From positions 99,591,829-99,655,828 of the forward strand of contig OW386292.2 in assembly GCA_936432065.2 (NCBI GenBank): DNA of 64,000 nucleotides. Reading direction: 5' to 3'. Below are positions 21,040 through 32,346 of the stretch, piece by piece. The position numbers were made by a program, and so were the translations under genes. The DNA comes from Rutpela maculata. Lineage: Eukaryota > Arthropoda > Insecta > Coleoptera > Cerambycidae. Numbering within the stretch: the first letter of the stretch is position 1; every line of letters begins with the position of its first letter. The notes beneath the pieces are model-generated. The model saw only the letters and a list, made by a program, of their open reading frames with translations. It was not told the DNA's origin and made no database searches.

Positions 21040-21460
21040 TTGATCAATCTAGTGGATTGCTCAATATTCCTTATCTCAATGCAGGGACAATTAAAAATAA
21101 AATGAATGAATTATTACTAGGAAAAATGTGTCAAGATATTCATGCTATAATAATAACAGAAACAGAACAACAGAAATATTATAATCTCCTTGATTACAAT
21201 GTTGTCTTTGTAAGCAGGACAAAAAGAGGAGCAGAATGTGCAATATTTAAAAAAAAACACTCAAAAATTTAAAATTGTTAAAACAGTGGACAGACATATA
21301 TCGAAAACCTCAAAATATATCTACAATGTAGAATTCTAGTAGATCCAATAGAGACGTCGAACACATCATTGCTCTTCTAGCGACCTTATCAAACAAAAGG
21401 GACTTTTTACTAGGATATTTAAATATTGACCTCTTTAAAACAAAAAGGGAAAGACTAAAG
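21040..21460 (+). pseudogene. LINE endonuclease fragment
   Basis: Reads IPYLNAGTIKNKMNELLL, IIITETEQQKY, VVFVSRTKRGAECAIF and, after a frameshift, DFLLGYLNIDLFKTKRE. These are the LNaRSi.nK, iTET, sR..rGG..if and lGDiNiDl blocks of AP-type LINE endonucleases; the catalytic GD has become GY. It is a different copy from the minus-strand LINE. No RT attached. Confidence 0.7.
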
Positions 21461-21779
21461 GGAGCTGTACACGGTGCCAGTAACTCTTACCAGTCACTAA
21501 AATCGAGTACTGACTGGATTTTAGTACTCCTCTCGCATAAAAAGAGGTTTTAGTGTTCCATTACTTGTTCCTGTAGCCGTTCCAGTCGATTAAATAGAAT
21601 GCAACCTATTTACTGGCCCGAGTTGTTACCCCCACCAGGACTTTTACTCGATCATCTGGTTACTAGATACGTTTAGACGGGTAAGTACTTGTTTTAGTGA
21701 CTAAGTGACCATTGTAGTGTATGGAGTTGATATGTATGTTGTGCTTTATTTTCGATAACGTGCTTTTTATTTTCTTTTT
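21461..21779. other. No gene seen; direct tactgactgg/cagtcac strings
   Basis: Contains repeated short strings around cagtcactaaa, tactgactgga and ttttagtgac, possibly the subterminal region of a DNA transposon, but I cannot set ends. Confidence 0.3.
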
Positions 21780-21789
21780 AAGAGTAGGC

Positions 21790-21980
21790 TAATAAGTGGA
21801 ATAAGGATACAACCATTAAATTTGTTGACTCGTACCGAGAGCAAGAATGCCTGTGGAATAGCAAACTATCTGCTTACAAAAATAAACAAGCTCGCGAAGC
21901 TGCATTACAAAGAATTGTCGTCGAAACGGATATTCCTGACTTTAAGGCTGTCGAAGTAAAAAATAACATTGTAATTTACT
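21790..21980 (+). pseudogene. MADF-domain fragment
   Basis: NKDTTIKFVDSYREQECLW followed by NSKLSAYKNKQAREAALQRI matches the first two-thirds of a MADF domain (a Myb/SANT-like DNA-binding fold): F..yR...cLW, Y.nk..R..A...I. It is preceded by a possible splice acceptor (ttctttttaag, 21771-21781). Such domains occur in the second protein of Harbinger transposons as well as in host regulators. Only this piece is present. Confidence 0.6.
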
Positions 21981-22136
21981 CCATGTGATTTTTTTCTCTC
22001 TAATTTATTTTTTTGGTCCTTTGGACATCTTAAAATTGTTCCTTTTTAATTATTGTTATGTACCTTAAATTTTAATTCTTTTTACCACTAATTTTTCCCA
22101 ATGAAGCTGGGAGCCAGCTTTCGTAGGTGGGGGAGA

Positions 22137-22623
22137 TGTGTCACGCAGTAATTATAATTTATGCCAAATTTATTTAAAACACCCAGTATATCATATTAAT
22201 ATTACTCGGAAATTATCATTAGAATTTTTAAACAACGCCGTGTTGAAAGAAATCAGATTGCACTTAGGAACAAAGGAACTGTAAAGTCAGCAGGAAGTCG
22301 ACTACACTTTTGTAACTATGGTGCAATGCTGAAACAGCAAATATGATAGCTGGGAAACATTCGGGCAGTTGGGTTTTTGGTCTTGGGGCAGCTAGTTGCT
22401 GTGTGGTGCGTGGCCCAGCTCCCCTTCCCAGGGGATAACAAACGATGTTAAGACAATGTAAGTAAACACCATTATATTTTCAATAAACTTGTACCTTGTT
22501 ATTTCTACCACTGTTTTATTTACGAAGTATTCATTTAATTCTTAAAATCCAAACCCTCTCGTATGCCAAGTGAGTTGTTTTAAAGTGTCCTCGTCAAAAC
22601 GGCCCGAGGGTCGTGATAATACA
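22137..22623 (+). repeat. Candidate 3' or solo LTR, 487 bp
   Basis: A purine-rich run (aggtgggggaga, 22125-22136) is followed by TGTGTCACGC, and the block ends GTGATAATACA. It has TG...CA ends, an internal AATAAA (22485-22490) and no ORF. No matching second copy or PBS was found, so it is the 3' end of a lost element or a solo LTR. Confidence 0.5.
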
Positions 22624-22829
22624 GTCAAGAAATACAAAAAATTAAGAAATCTGAACATTCCGGTATGAGCGCGGATGACGAATTTGTATATGCTTTCCGG
22701 CAATTGACCCATAGCCCCCTGGAAAATTCCATTTATTGTTAAAGTCGGATTCTATAGCTTTCCATTATTCTCGGGAATCCGGAACCTGGAATAAATAAAT
22801 TTTATATATGATTAAAAATGTCAATTTTA

Positions 22830-23400
22830 CAGGATGGAGAACAATCATTGCATAACCACGATGAATCGCCATTGGGTCCAACGCAATGGAAGCGAAAAAT
22901 GAAAAAAAAAATAAAGAATATGTCTGTACGATCTATTGCACAGTCGTAAAATATAGATAAGTCATATTTGGCCAGCCTAGTAAGTAAGGATAAAGCTCTT
23001 CCCAATTTAGGCTCATTTAAGCCCAAACTCAACATTGGCAACCGACAAATATTTTCTGACGAAGAACATTTACTTTGTGAATATGTAAAAACTATGTCAA
23101 AAATGGCATATGGTTTAACTATTAGACAAACAAAGCCGTTGGCATTTCAATATGCAAATAGATTATCGAAAGAAATAACGGTTACTGAACTAATAAGAAT
23201 AAAGCAGGACAAGATTGGCTTCATGGATTTATGAAACGTAACTGTGACTTTGCGCCAACCAGAGGCTACAAGTTTATCTCGAGCTACATCTTTCAATTCT
23301 ACCAATGTTAAAATGTTCTATGACAACTTTGAAACTCCCCTGGGGGTAATATGAAAGTTGTTTTCAATAGAGCAGATTTGTTTTAATTGGTATTATTTGT
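22830..23400 (+). pseudogene. pogo/CENP-B-type transposase N-terminus
   Basis: Reads RQIFSDEEHLLCEYVKTMSK, GLTIRQTKPLAFQYANRL, then after a frameshift [19 protein letters not shown] and later [10 protein letters not shown]. This is the CENP-B/pogo helix-turn-helix DNA-binding region (..EE..L.dYi..ms.m.yGLt..., aG.dWl.gFmkR). An in-frame TAA interrupts near 22949. The catalytic domain is not readable downstream; the sequence to 24200 holds only short fragments. Confidence 0.7.
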
Positions 23401-24200
23401 CTTTTAGTTTTTACTTCGTCTAAACGTCCAACTTCTTTAATTTTGGACGAACCAGAAAATTCGGACGTTAACAAAGTGATATTGGATGCAGATTTATAAA
23501 AACAGCGTGTTTGCTCGAGAAGACCAAAATAAAATACCAGGTAAGAGCAACTTTTACACTTCGTTTTAAGTATCTATATATTTCATTTTCCTTCAGATAT
23601 CGATATATTTTGATAATTGTGATGAACGCAATGCAAACAAGATTGTGATTCTTCAAAATATCTTATTAACTCCAGAAAAAAAAAAGAAAGGAATTAGACA
23701 GAAACAAACAAGCACCTACAGGCAAATATAATTAGAAGATTTTTCGTCTTTAGATAAATCCAAAATATCTGTTCGGTAGAAATACAATTTCAAAACAGTA
23801 ATATATTGGTAGTGTCAATACCGTAAGCATTCCAGATGAAAACAAGGATATTAAACATAGAGAAGAAATCATGTTTTCAAAGTTTCATTTGAAATGTTAG
23901 TAAAACTAATATATGTGGCACAATTACATTAGTTCTTTTTGGAAGGAACTGAAAATTTTATTTTTACTCTGCTGCCAAAATTCGATTCGATGGTAAAAAA
24001 TATATTGCCCAAGTTAAATAAGTTTTGCAGAAAATTTTCCACTCTAAGAAAATGTTCAAATACAATTTAACCTTGCCAACAAGATACTGGTAGGGTTTTG
24101 TTTTCAATTTTTACACCTATTAATTAGCTATAATTTAACAATCTTATTTCCGACCTAACTACGTTAGTGGTTTTGATTTTGAACTTAACTATATTTAAAT
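23400..24200. other. No gene seen
   Basis: AT-rich with scattered short readings; a possible intron or decayed pogo remainder. Nothing I can name. Confidence 0.35.
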
Positions 24201-24204
24201 GCTT

Positions 24205-26050
24205 TTTAAATAGATTTACAACTGGATTTTTACACTACAATATTATTTTCATCTGACACTGATGAACATGATGATGAAGACCCCACATACTGTCCATCAA
24301 ATTCGGATAATGAATTTTCAGTACATAAGGTAAGTAATATACGATTATAGTACCCATAACTATAATAATTTCTAACTGTATTTACAGGAATCAAAAATAG
24401 ATTTAAATCCAGTGAACACAAATCAAAAAGAATCATCTACTGTTAGCAAAAATACAAAAGAATTGTTATTGGAAGATATGAGTTCAGTGCGAAATTCAGT
24501 AGTTTCAGTAATTCTCCTTAAAGAATATATTAATTTCTTCTACTTTGATAATGTTTTAATAATTTTAATGAAAATCGTCATAGATGTTATAATTTTATTA
24601 TAACACAAGGTTAGTTGCAACAATATTTATATACGAGAAACCTGAACGTATTTTGATCGACCTGCATTTTTGGGTACTTTCTTATTACTTTAGTATATTT
24701 TATTATTAATAATTTTCTCTTTAAACGGTTTTTGCCATTAATCCAAATGCCAAATAATCTGTCTTATTATTTAAATACGATCCTTGGCCCTTTTTATTTA
24801 GTTACAGGACAAGTCTGTTGATTTCACTACATCCGAAAAAAAACAAGATAAAACAGCAAATAAACCGAATTTCCAAAGAAACATGTCTAAGTATACCCGC
24901 AAGCCAGATTTCTGCTTCTTTTGCAAAGATGAAGTGCAGAGTTTTGCGAGACAGATACAACGCAACCACGAAATTGAAGTTCAGAAAACTTTAATAATGT
25001 CGCCGAAATCAATTGAAAGGAAACATTCTATTGCGTGCTTAAGGAAAAGAGGGAACTTTATCCAAAATTCAGTGACCTTTTTTTAAGCCAGTACAAAAAG
25101 TATGCTAAATGACTCTGAAGAAAATTATAATACTTGCCCCTTCTGCGTGAGGTCTCGAAAACTTTTATGGAAACATAAAAAAATTTGTCCGTTGAAAAAG
25201 AATTCTCTCTCAACTGCGTCCCCTAACGAAGGACAAAATCTTGTAGTACCTAATACTGGAGCTGATTTTGGCTTAAAAACTAAGATGTTTCTGAGACTGT
25301 TAACGGACCAAATATCCTTAACAGCCAAGAAAGATGCGCTTATATGTGCATTTGACTGAAGATATGCGAACACACACACAGAGGAATATCATGTTGTTTG
25401 TTCACGAAAAATGAGAAAATTGGCGGAAGTATTGATAGAAACGCGAAAGATAAATGCCTCAATTCAAAATTTATTTGATCCACTTCAGCCGCAGTTTTCT
25501 GATATAGTTGTACAAAGTGTTAAGATTACTGCTCAATATAATTCAAAGACATGCAAGTTCGGATAACCAATCTTTGCTATGAATAATAGTAGATTCTTAA
25601 GAGGCTGCTGTGACATTGCAGTTTTGCATGTTATTAAAAGGAAATATAATTATATGAACATATCGGCCTCATATGCCGAGGCAAACATTGGAGTATGCAG
25701 ACGTCTGTTGAAAAATATGTGGAAGCATGAAATTTCCAGTCAAGCAGAAAGCGACTTGAATACAAAGTAATTTCATTAATTACGCTGATTCCATTGGCAG
25801 CAGACTTGAAGTTATTTAGAGACTATCTGATACAAACGGCAAACGAAGCCGCTCAAAATTTGCAATAAAATATTAAAAACCTCAAAGCTTTTAAGAAGAA
25901 TTTATATATCCAATTACTTGGAGAAGGTGCTCTTAAAAAAATATAAGAGTTGTTACTAGAGGGAAAAGGGGAAGAGAAGATCAGTTATTTTCAGCAAGGA
26001 TATACAGGATACATAAAATCGATCGATCTGAACATGCCAAGAAAGTAATT
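24205..26050 (+). pseudogene. Multi-exon zinc-finger gene relic, possibly a tyrosine-recombinase (Crypton-like) 5' part
   Basis: Likely exons: 24210-24329 (acidic, DTDEHDDEDPTYCPSNSDN, donor gtaagt at 24330), 24389-24500 (acceptor tttacag), and 24807-25800. The last contains two Cys/His modules: FCFFCKDEVQSFARQIQRNH and CPFCVRSRKLLWKHKKICPL, separated by SPKSIERKHSIACLRKRGNF. Stops at 25084, 25357, 25564 and 25768 break it. Downstream text (KADLKLFRDYLI-like, 25800-25860) continues the family. From memory of the family style, this CxxC-FARH-LRxxGNF layout precedes recombinase-type domains in arthropod proteins; that link is inference. Confidence 0.45.
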
Positions 26051-26655
26051 TATATTTATTTGCTATGAAGAAGCCCAGCATAAATTTCGATAGGATAACT
26101 AACAATATCTATTCCGAATGAAACAAATAGTGTCGTGTAACTGATAATGTAAGTGTTCTCAGATGTTTTAAATGCCCAGGTAGCAAGGGTACGTTATAAT
26201 GACGTCAAAATCTGGTGATTCTGGTCAAAAAGACGTCAGGGCACTAAAAATCGACGACAGAATGACGTCTTATAAATGACATTAAAATGAAGTGCTACAC
26301 ATCACATCATATTGTCGTCTTTTTTCGGTGTTAAATTTATTTATATTTTATCGGATTACAAACTTTAAAACTCGCTAATGGCATTTTGTTACCGTAAGCA
26401 GAGTGTAAAGTTTAAAAAAAAATAAACCGTGTCGTGAGGGATAAGTATTGGCGTTTTTATTCGAGGATATAATGTTTTTTAAGATTATCCAAAATAATTT
26501 ATATTCGAAAGAGTTTGCAAAGATTCGGCAGTTTATTTGTTTAAATTATATTTCTATCTATTCTTTTAATAATAAAATTAGATTAAAATGCATTAAAAAG
26601 CAAAATCTATTGCGTGTTCCAACTATAAAGTCTTTAGGTAAGTAGCCTCAGAAAG

Positions 26656-26726
26656 GTTGGTGGCCGAGTGATTAAAGCGTCGTCTTCCAAGTCATGAGGT
26701 CGGCGGTTCGGCCCCTGCTCATTCCG
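26656..26726 (+). ncRNA. tRNA-like Pol III module 1 (SINE head)
   Basis: A-box-like TGGCCGAGTGAT (26661-26672) and B-box-like GGTTCGGCCCC (26705-26715) at tRNA spacing, followed by a run of nine T (Pol III terminator) from 26727. The acceptor stem does not pair and no credible anticodon arm forms, so this is a tRNA-derived sequence, not a tRNA gene. Confidence 0.5.
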
Positions 26727-27317
26727 TTTTTTTTTATTGCGAAAAAAATTTTAGTTGATTTTTTTTTAAGGTAATAATTGCTTATTGGTTTTTTTTCAAT
26801 TTTAGGTCTGTTTTAGACCATTAAATATTCTATTTATGTTGTAGATGACGATATATCACACCTTTACCGTTTTTTCTCCAACACGCTTCCCTAGTTTGTA
26901 TAAGTACCTCAACTTAAAACTTTAATTCTTAAAATAGTTGACTCCTGACTTCCCCTCCACCGCTCTTCAAATTTGAGGTAAGGAAAATTTTTTTTCAGAT
27001 TTCTCCCTCTCTGCTCTTCAATTTCGAGATCTGGGGAAAATATATTTTTTTTAACGAACCGCCACTAATACTAATTAATGTAATAATTACATTGTTTAAC
27101 AACTAGGTACTCGTACTTCTCAGATGACACTGGTGACAGTTTAATTAAATTAAATAACTTCTTCTTAATAATTATAAATAAATAAAAATACTAGTAACTC
27201 GAAGCGAGAACCTGAAAGATTTTCATATATTTTAAATAAGGCAAGAAATTCAATTTCACATAATAAAGACTTCATTCACCACCATAAATACTGCTTTTAG
27301 CATCCGAAATAGCGGTC

Positions 27318-27400
27318 GCCAAACTAGCTCAGTTGGTTGAAGCGTCAGTACTGTAATACGGACAACGGGAGGCATGTAGGTTCGAATCCTACGGACTGCA
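27318..27400 (+). ncRNA. tRNA-like Pol III module 2 (SINE head)
   Basis: TAGCTCAGTTGG (27325-27336) is a near-perfect A box, and GTAGG-TTCGAAT-CCTAC (27377-27393) a perfect T arm containing the B box GGTTCGAATCC. The middle arm is GTCAGTA/TACGGAC with one mismatch and a CTGTAA loop. The extra loop is long (12 nt) and the acceptor ends do not pair well. Best read as a tRNA-derived SINE head or tRNA pseudogene. Confidence 0.55.
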
Positions 27401-28389
27401 ATTGGTAAAGGTAAGTAAAAATGAATTTAATAACTTAATAAACATTATAATTTGCAGGCAACCCTTGTGAGAAAAAGTTGGAGTGATGGTAAACAATATT
27501 AGATATGTTAATGTAAATAAAATTACGGATGGCTAACAAACAATTTCATTAGGACAAAACTTATTTATGCATTAATTATTTTATTTTTATCAAGTAGATT
27601 ACTAACTAGTATGTAGTTTTATATGTTCCTATTACTAAAAACCTGTGGGGGGATTACCAAATATAACCTGAAAAAGACGTCATTCGTCTGAGACATTAGG
27701 AAGTCATTTTCACGTTTCATTTACGTCATCTAACTCGTCATTTCTCGTCACTCCTGACCATTTTTTCACGACATTTTCACGTGCCTTTGCTACCTGGGTA
27801 TGGTGGTTTTGGTCACAAAAAAGAGCAATGTAGTAATGATTTTAGATGCCTTAAATGCACATCAAGCGAACATACAACTGACTTATGTAATAGTGATAAA
27901 TGCCTTAACTGTAATGAAGCTAATGAAACTATTAATACTAATTTTAACATTCATCAGTCTATTTATGATTTAAATTGGCCTGTACTTCAATAGAAAATAG
28001 AAATTCAAAAGCAAAAAATTAAATACAATGTCAGTGATATATAACAATTAGTTAATAGTAATAATGCTTGAAAATTTAAAATTTTTCAGTGGTTGGGGAA
28101 TAAAATCGATCAATTAGAAAATGAGTTAAATTTGCAAAATGTTGATATACGTCATGTTTCACTGAATATTGGTTTCAACCATATGAACTGAAATCTGTAA
28201 AAGAGGATATACTGCATAAACAAAAAAACTGTCGAAAAAGATTTAGAAATAGTTGGTGTGGAATTAAAATTTAGTGAAGGTTTTAGTTTCCAAATTATAG
28301 CATCGTATGAAAAACACCAGCCTAATGTTAAACAAGTTAAGTCGAATATCAAAATAAGTGATCTGATGACAAAGCGAGTTAAATAGTCT

Positions 28390-29750
28390 ACCAAAAGGGC
28401 CGTACTTAAATTATGTGGACTGCTGGAGTTAATAACTTACCATTTCGATTGCACCATTATGTTCAAATATTTTCCCACATTCCAATATTGCAAGGGAAAT
28501 GAATTTGAAAAGAACCAAGGCAACGGCTTGTTTAAAGGAAGGTTTGGGAAAAAATTTTGCTAAACAACTTTACCTAAAACTTCAACAACCTGGTTGTTTT
28601 TTTTTTTTCAATAATAATAGACGAAACAACAGATAGGAGCACTTATTCGAAGCAGTGTGCTCTTGTCGTATTTTTTTTTAAGAAAAGGTCCTATCTACCT
28701 TCTTTGATATGGTTGAGGTATCTACAGGTAATGCAGAAACACTTTATCATACATTAAAAGAGGTTATTAATAAAAGAAATATACCAATGTCAAATTTAGT
28801 AGGTTTTTCGTCAGATACGTGCAACGTTATGTTTGGCGAAAATAATTCTGTAGCGGCTCGTTTGAAAAATGATAATCCTTTTATTTGTTGCATGAAATGC
28901 TCATCCCCCGATTCATTTGGCATTATCAAAAGCATGCTTACAGATCTGTAGAAGATCTTTTGACAAAATTAAGTTATTGTCTAATACTAGGTGGCTGTCC
29001 ATGCAATCGTATGTAGATAGAGTCTTGGAGCAGTTTGATGCTCCAGAAGCTTATCTCACTGAATCGGTGGACTACTGAAGACATGCTTACAATAATAAAA
29101 AAATAAATTTACCCGCACATACTTAGAATTTATGTCATATGTCCTGGTCCTCCTAAATGATTTTAACACATTATTTCAAACAGAGAGTCCCCTTTTGTGT
29201 AGGTTAAAGCCAGAAACGGAAACTCTGTTAAAAATATTGTGTTCAAATATGTAAAATTTCCTGTAATAAAAGCAACAACAAATATATTTCAAATAAATCA
29301 TATTGCTCCTCCTATTTTTTTAGAGAATGAAAAAACATATTTTGGTATTGCTGTGACAGAATCTTTATATGCTATTAGAAAGAAATTTCTTTCTACAGAG
29401 GAACTTTCAAAGTTTTATACAAGTTGCCTTAATTTTTATATTGAAATTGTTCGTGAAATTAAAAGTCGATTTAAATTTGAGAATGAAGTATTTTCTTTAA
29501 TAAAAGTAGTAAATCCTTTAAAAGCTCAAGCATTTGACATAAAAAGCTTGTCAAAAGTTTTAGAAAGGTTTCCCATTTTAAAAAATTACATTAAAGCACA
29601 GGAGGTGGATAAAGAGTGGAAAACACATTCTCTATTAGATTTTTATCAAAAAGAAGAAACTTTGCTTTTGAACATTTATGAAGTTATTGCATGGTTTAGG
29701 AAGATTTTTGGAAATTTGAAAAATGTCAATGCCAGTGACAAATTGGGATG
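28390..29750 (+). pseudogene. hAT-type transposase relic
   Basis: Frames read TACLKEGLGKNFAKQLYLKL, IIIDETTDRSTYSKQCALVV (first catalytic Asp, 28612-28660), MVEVSTGNAETLYHTLKEV, NLVGFSSDTCNVMFGENNSV (second Asp block) and NPFICCMKCSS, followed after breaks by VKFPVIKATTNIFQINHI and, in the last 170-codon ORF (29239-29751), YTSCLNFYIEIVREIKSRF and KVVNPLKAQAFD. This is the KIAA1586/ZMYM-like hAT transposase order. The LIDES-type hallmark is present; frameshifts near 28600, 28690 and 28950 and stops kill it. No TIRs recognised. Confidence 0.75.
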
Positions 29751-29989
29751 AAAAGGAAGAAATTTTACCCAAATAAAGTGTAATAAAGAAAGCGTTATAA
29801 AATTGCAAACAAAAAGACATGAATATAGCTAGAAGAAGAAAATTTTCTACTCAGAGAAATTATCAAGGATAAGAAAATCATCATATTTGAGAAGGAAAAA
29901 ATAAATAGGCTCCGAAATAAGAAAACTGAATTGCTGCACGAGAAATGTGATAATTTAATCAAACATCAGAACCTTGCATAGAAACAAAT

Positions 29990-31415
29990 TATAAAAAAAT
30001 AATGACAATTTAATTAATATCTCTGAAAAAATTAATGTTGTAGAAAATAAACTGAGACTGTATTATCTTATGCAGAAATCACATCCAAAAAAATTATGTC
30101 CCCCACTAAAGATACTACAGGTCAAACACTCCTGATAAAACCAAAACATCAACAAAAAATTTCAGTAACCACAAGGGACCTTCAAGAAAATATAAACATT
30201 TCAAAATTAAAAATTGGCATAAATTCTGTAAAAAATGTAAAGAATGGAGGAATTGAAACAAAATGTAAAAATAAAGGAGATATGTACAAAAACTGGAAGA
30301 AATAAAAAAAAGAAAACTAAAAATTATGACGTGGAAATTAAACAGTTATTAAATCCAAAAATCAAGGTGAGCGACTTAGAAAACGAAATATCTAAGAATG
30401 ACCTACAAAATATGGTTCGTCAACAAAATGACTTTATAAAAAAAGAAGAAAACAAAACATTGAATGAAACATGTGGCAAATGATGATGAGTGCGCCACAT
30501 TCAAATATTACCAAAATAGACTAATGTCACAAATCAATTAATTATGCGTGAGGATCATAATACTTTGAAAACTTTTGTTTATAATTGTATAAATGATCTC
30601 GCATATAAATATAATTCACAACATAATTTAAAAATTTTATATCTGAATGCCAGATCTATGAAGTGATCTATGTGATCAATTAGAAGTCCTTTTTTTGTTA
30701 TCTAAAAGTAGATATTGTAATCATAACAGAAACTTGGATACAAATAAATAAAAAAATATATTATAATTTCAAAAATCACTCGTCAGTTTATTCAAGCAGA
30801 AGTAATCGCCGAGGAGGTGGTGTAGGAATTTTTAGTAAAATGGATTTAGAACACAATATACTGAAGATAGTGGATGCAGAGAAAATGGCATATATTAGAA
30901 TTAAACTCGCAAAACCAGAATTATTTATTTGTGGTATTTATAGACCATCAGATCAAAATTTAGATACTTTTTCAATTTTTTTGACAGTTTCAAGATATCT
31001 ACAAAATGAAATGTAACAGTTTACTTTTTGGTGATATTAATGTTGATATTCTTAAAAATAATATAGCCACAAAACAGTCTCCATTGATTTTGATATTTGT
31101 AATGATACATGTTTTACAAGAGAATGCAATAACGAGTTCTCACTTATTGATCATATTCTCGGAAATGGAAATCAGCCAATGGAACTATATACAATAAAAA
31201 ATGCACTAAGTGATCATTATTATCAATTAGCAATTACAGAAACTAAACCTATTGGAATAAGAAAGAAATATACTTACAAGATTTTTAAGAAATTTGTGTG
31301 CATAGAATTAATGAAGAATTAAGTACTTTAAACTATGAGGATAAATTGCCAAATGAAATATATGAATTAATTTTAAATATTTTTTAACTCATGCTCTAAA
31401 TATTCAAAACTTCGT
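29990..31415 (+). pseudogene. LINE relic: ORF1 gag-like domain then endonuclease
   Basis: ORF1 part (30090-30480): LQENINISKLKIGINSVKN and GGIETKCKNKGDM, then DVEIKQLLNPKIKVSDLENE and NDLQNMVRQQNDFI, the standard order of the jockey/I-type ORF1 core; frameshift near 30300. ORF2 endonuclease (30620-31290): LKILYLNARSM, VIITETWIQ, NRRGGGVGIFSK, LFICGIYRPSDQN, LLFGDINVDIL, SLIDHIL and ALSDHYY. The linker continues to about 31420 (INEELSTLNYEDKLPNEIYE) and is cut by the MITE at 31422. RT is absent from the window at this site. Confidence 0.82.
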
Positions 31416-31421
31416 TCATTA

Positions 31422-31682
31422 CACAGGTCTGCAAAAAAAAAATTCTTCTCCAAGGACTAAACCCATCATGCCTTAAGTATTTTTGTGTGCTGAATCCTTA
31501 TTTTCAATTAAAAAATTTTCTACCGCGTTTTTATTGTCAAAAAAACGTATTTTGACTATAAAAACCGGGATTTACTCGAAATATACGAGGTAAAAAAAAT
31601 TTTAAATTGAAAATTCGGATTCAGCACACAAAAATACATAAGGAATGATAGGTGGAACAGAATTTTTTTTTGTAGACCTGTG
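31422..31682. mobile_element. Palindromic MITE, copy 1 (261 bp)
   Basis: Terminal cacaggtctgcaaaaaaaaa is answered by ttttttttgtagacctgtg. Nearly the whole element folds back: catcatgccttaagtatttt and gtgctgaatcc on the left against ggattcagcac, acaaaaatacataagg and aatgatag on the right. Same family as the adjacent copy. Confidence 0.9.
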
Positions 31683-31700
31683 CACAAAGTGCACCTGTAA

Positions 31701-31992
31701 CACAGATCTACAAAAAAAAATTCTGTTCTAAGGACTAAACCCATCATTCCTTATGTATTTTTATGTGCTGAATCCGAATTTTTCAATTTAAAAAAAATTT
31801 TACCGCGCAGGTTTCGAGTAAATCCCGGTTTTTATCGTGAAAATACGGTTTTTTGACAGTTTTTGACGTTTACTCGAAATCTACGCGGTAGAAAATTTTT
31901 TTATTGAAAATTCGGATTCAGCATACAAAAATACTTAAGGCATGATAGGTTTTGTCCTTGGAGTAGAATTTTTTTTTTTTTGTAAACCTGTG
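31701..31992. mobile_element. Palindromic MITE, copy 2 (292 bp)
   Basis: Starts cacagatctacaaaaaaaaa and ends tttttttgtaaacctgtg. It is the same family and orientation as copy 1, only 18 bp away (gcacaaagtgcacctgtaa-like spacer). The inner arms include accgcgcaggtttcgagtaa and its complement tttactcgaaatctacgcggt. Confidence 0.9.
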
Positions 31993-31995
31993 TTA

Positions 31996-32346
31996 TTGAA
32001 ACGACAATCTGAAGGTTATAGACCAAAAAAAAAAATCAAAATTTTATCGAAAGAGGAAAACAACAAATTCATCCGGGAAGTTTCAGAAAAAGAATATTGA
32101 ATGATTAAGGTAAGTTTTTATTCGGATTACATATTTATTCTATTTTTTTTTTTAGGTTGCTTTAATATTTGATATTTCTGAAGCCTATAGCATAGATGAG
32201 TTAGTCAAAATGAGCCTACAAGATGTAGAAGACCTACAATCTAAGCTTTTAATTAGCATACCTAATTCTAAAACTGTCCAACCAAGATCATTTGTCGTGA
32301 ATCAAATGTACTTAAATATTTATCGCAAGTATGTTGCGTTAAGATA
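31996..32346 (+). pseudogene. Tyrosine recombinase (Crypton-like) fragment with intron
   Basis: Exon to 32109: LKRQSEGYRPKKKIKILSKE, then EENNKFIREVSEKEY; donor gtaagt at 32110, acceptor tttag ending 32155, then VALIFDISEAYSIDELVKMS and LLISIPNSKTVQPRSFVV ending RKYVALR. These are the first catalytic-core blocks of arthropod Crypton-type tyrosine recombinases. The first catalytic Arg expected in the G.CR..EL block is replaced (EAYSIDEL). An in-frame TGA precedes the intron. The HxxR and Tyr boxes are missing. Sits directly against MITE copy 2. Confidence 0.65.

Larger units (their letters stand above)
26175..27798. mobile_element. 1.62-kb TIR element with gacgtc-rich ends and two tRNA-like modules
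   Basis: Ends are inverted: cccaggtagcaagggtacgt at 26175 and the complement acgtgcctttgctacctggg ending 27798. Both subterminal regions are rich in gacgtc/tcgtca strings (26200-26330 and 27660-27780), which look like clustered binding sites. It carries no transposase ORF, so it is non-autonomous. It interrupts a LINE zinc-knuckle codon run, which fixes the edges; a target duplication is not clear. Confidence 0.75.
26140..27995 (+). pseudogene. LINE ORF1 zinc-knuckle segment, interrupted by a TIR element
   Basis: At 26150-26174 the frame ends in RCFKC; the continuation GFGHKKEQCSNDFRCLKC, then SEHTTDLCNSDKCLNC, starts at 27799. Together these are the CCHC knuckles typical of jockey/I-type LINE ORF1. 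The 1.6 kb between them (26175-27798) is an insertion. After 27995 the frame is lost. Confidence 0.7.

Noticed and set aside
27318..27400. Functional tRNA gene
   Set aside because: Good A and B boxes and T arm, but the acceptor stem does not pair and the extra loop is too long; called tRNA-like instead.
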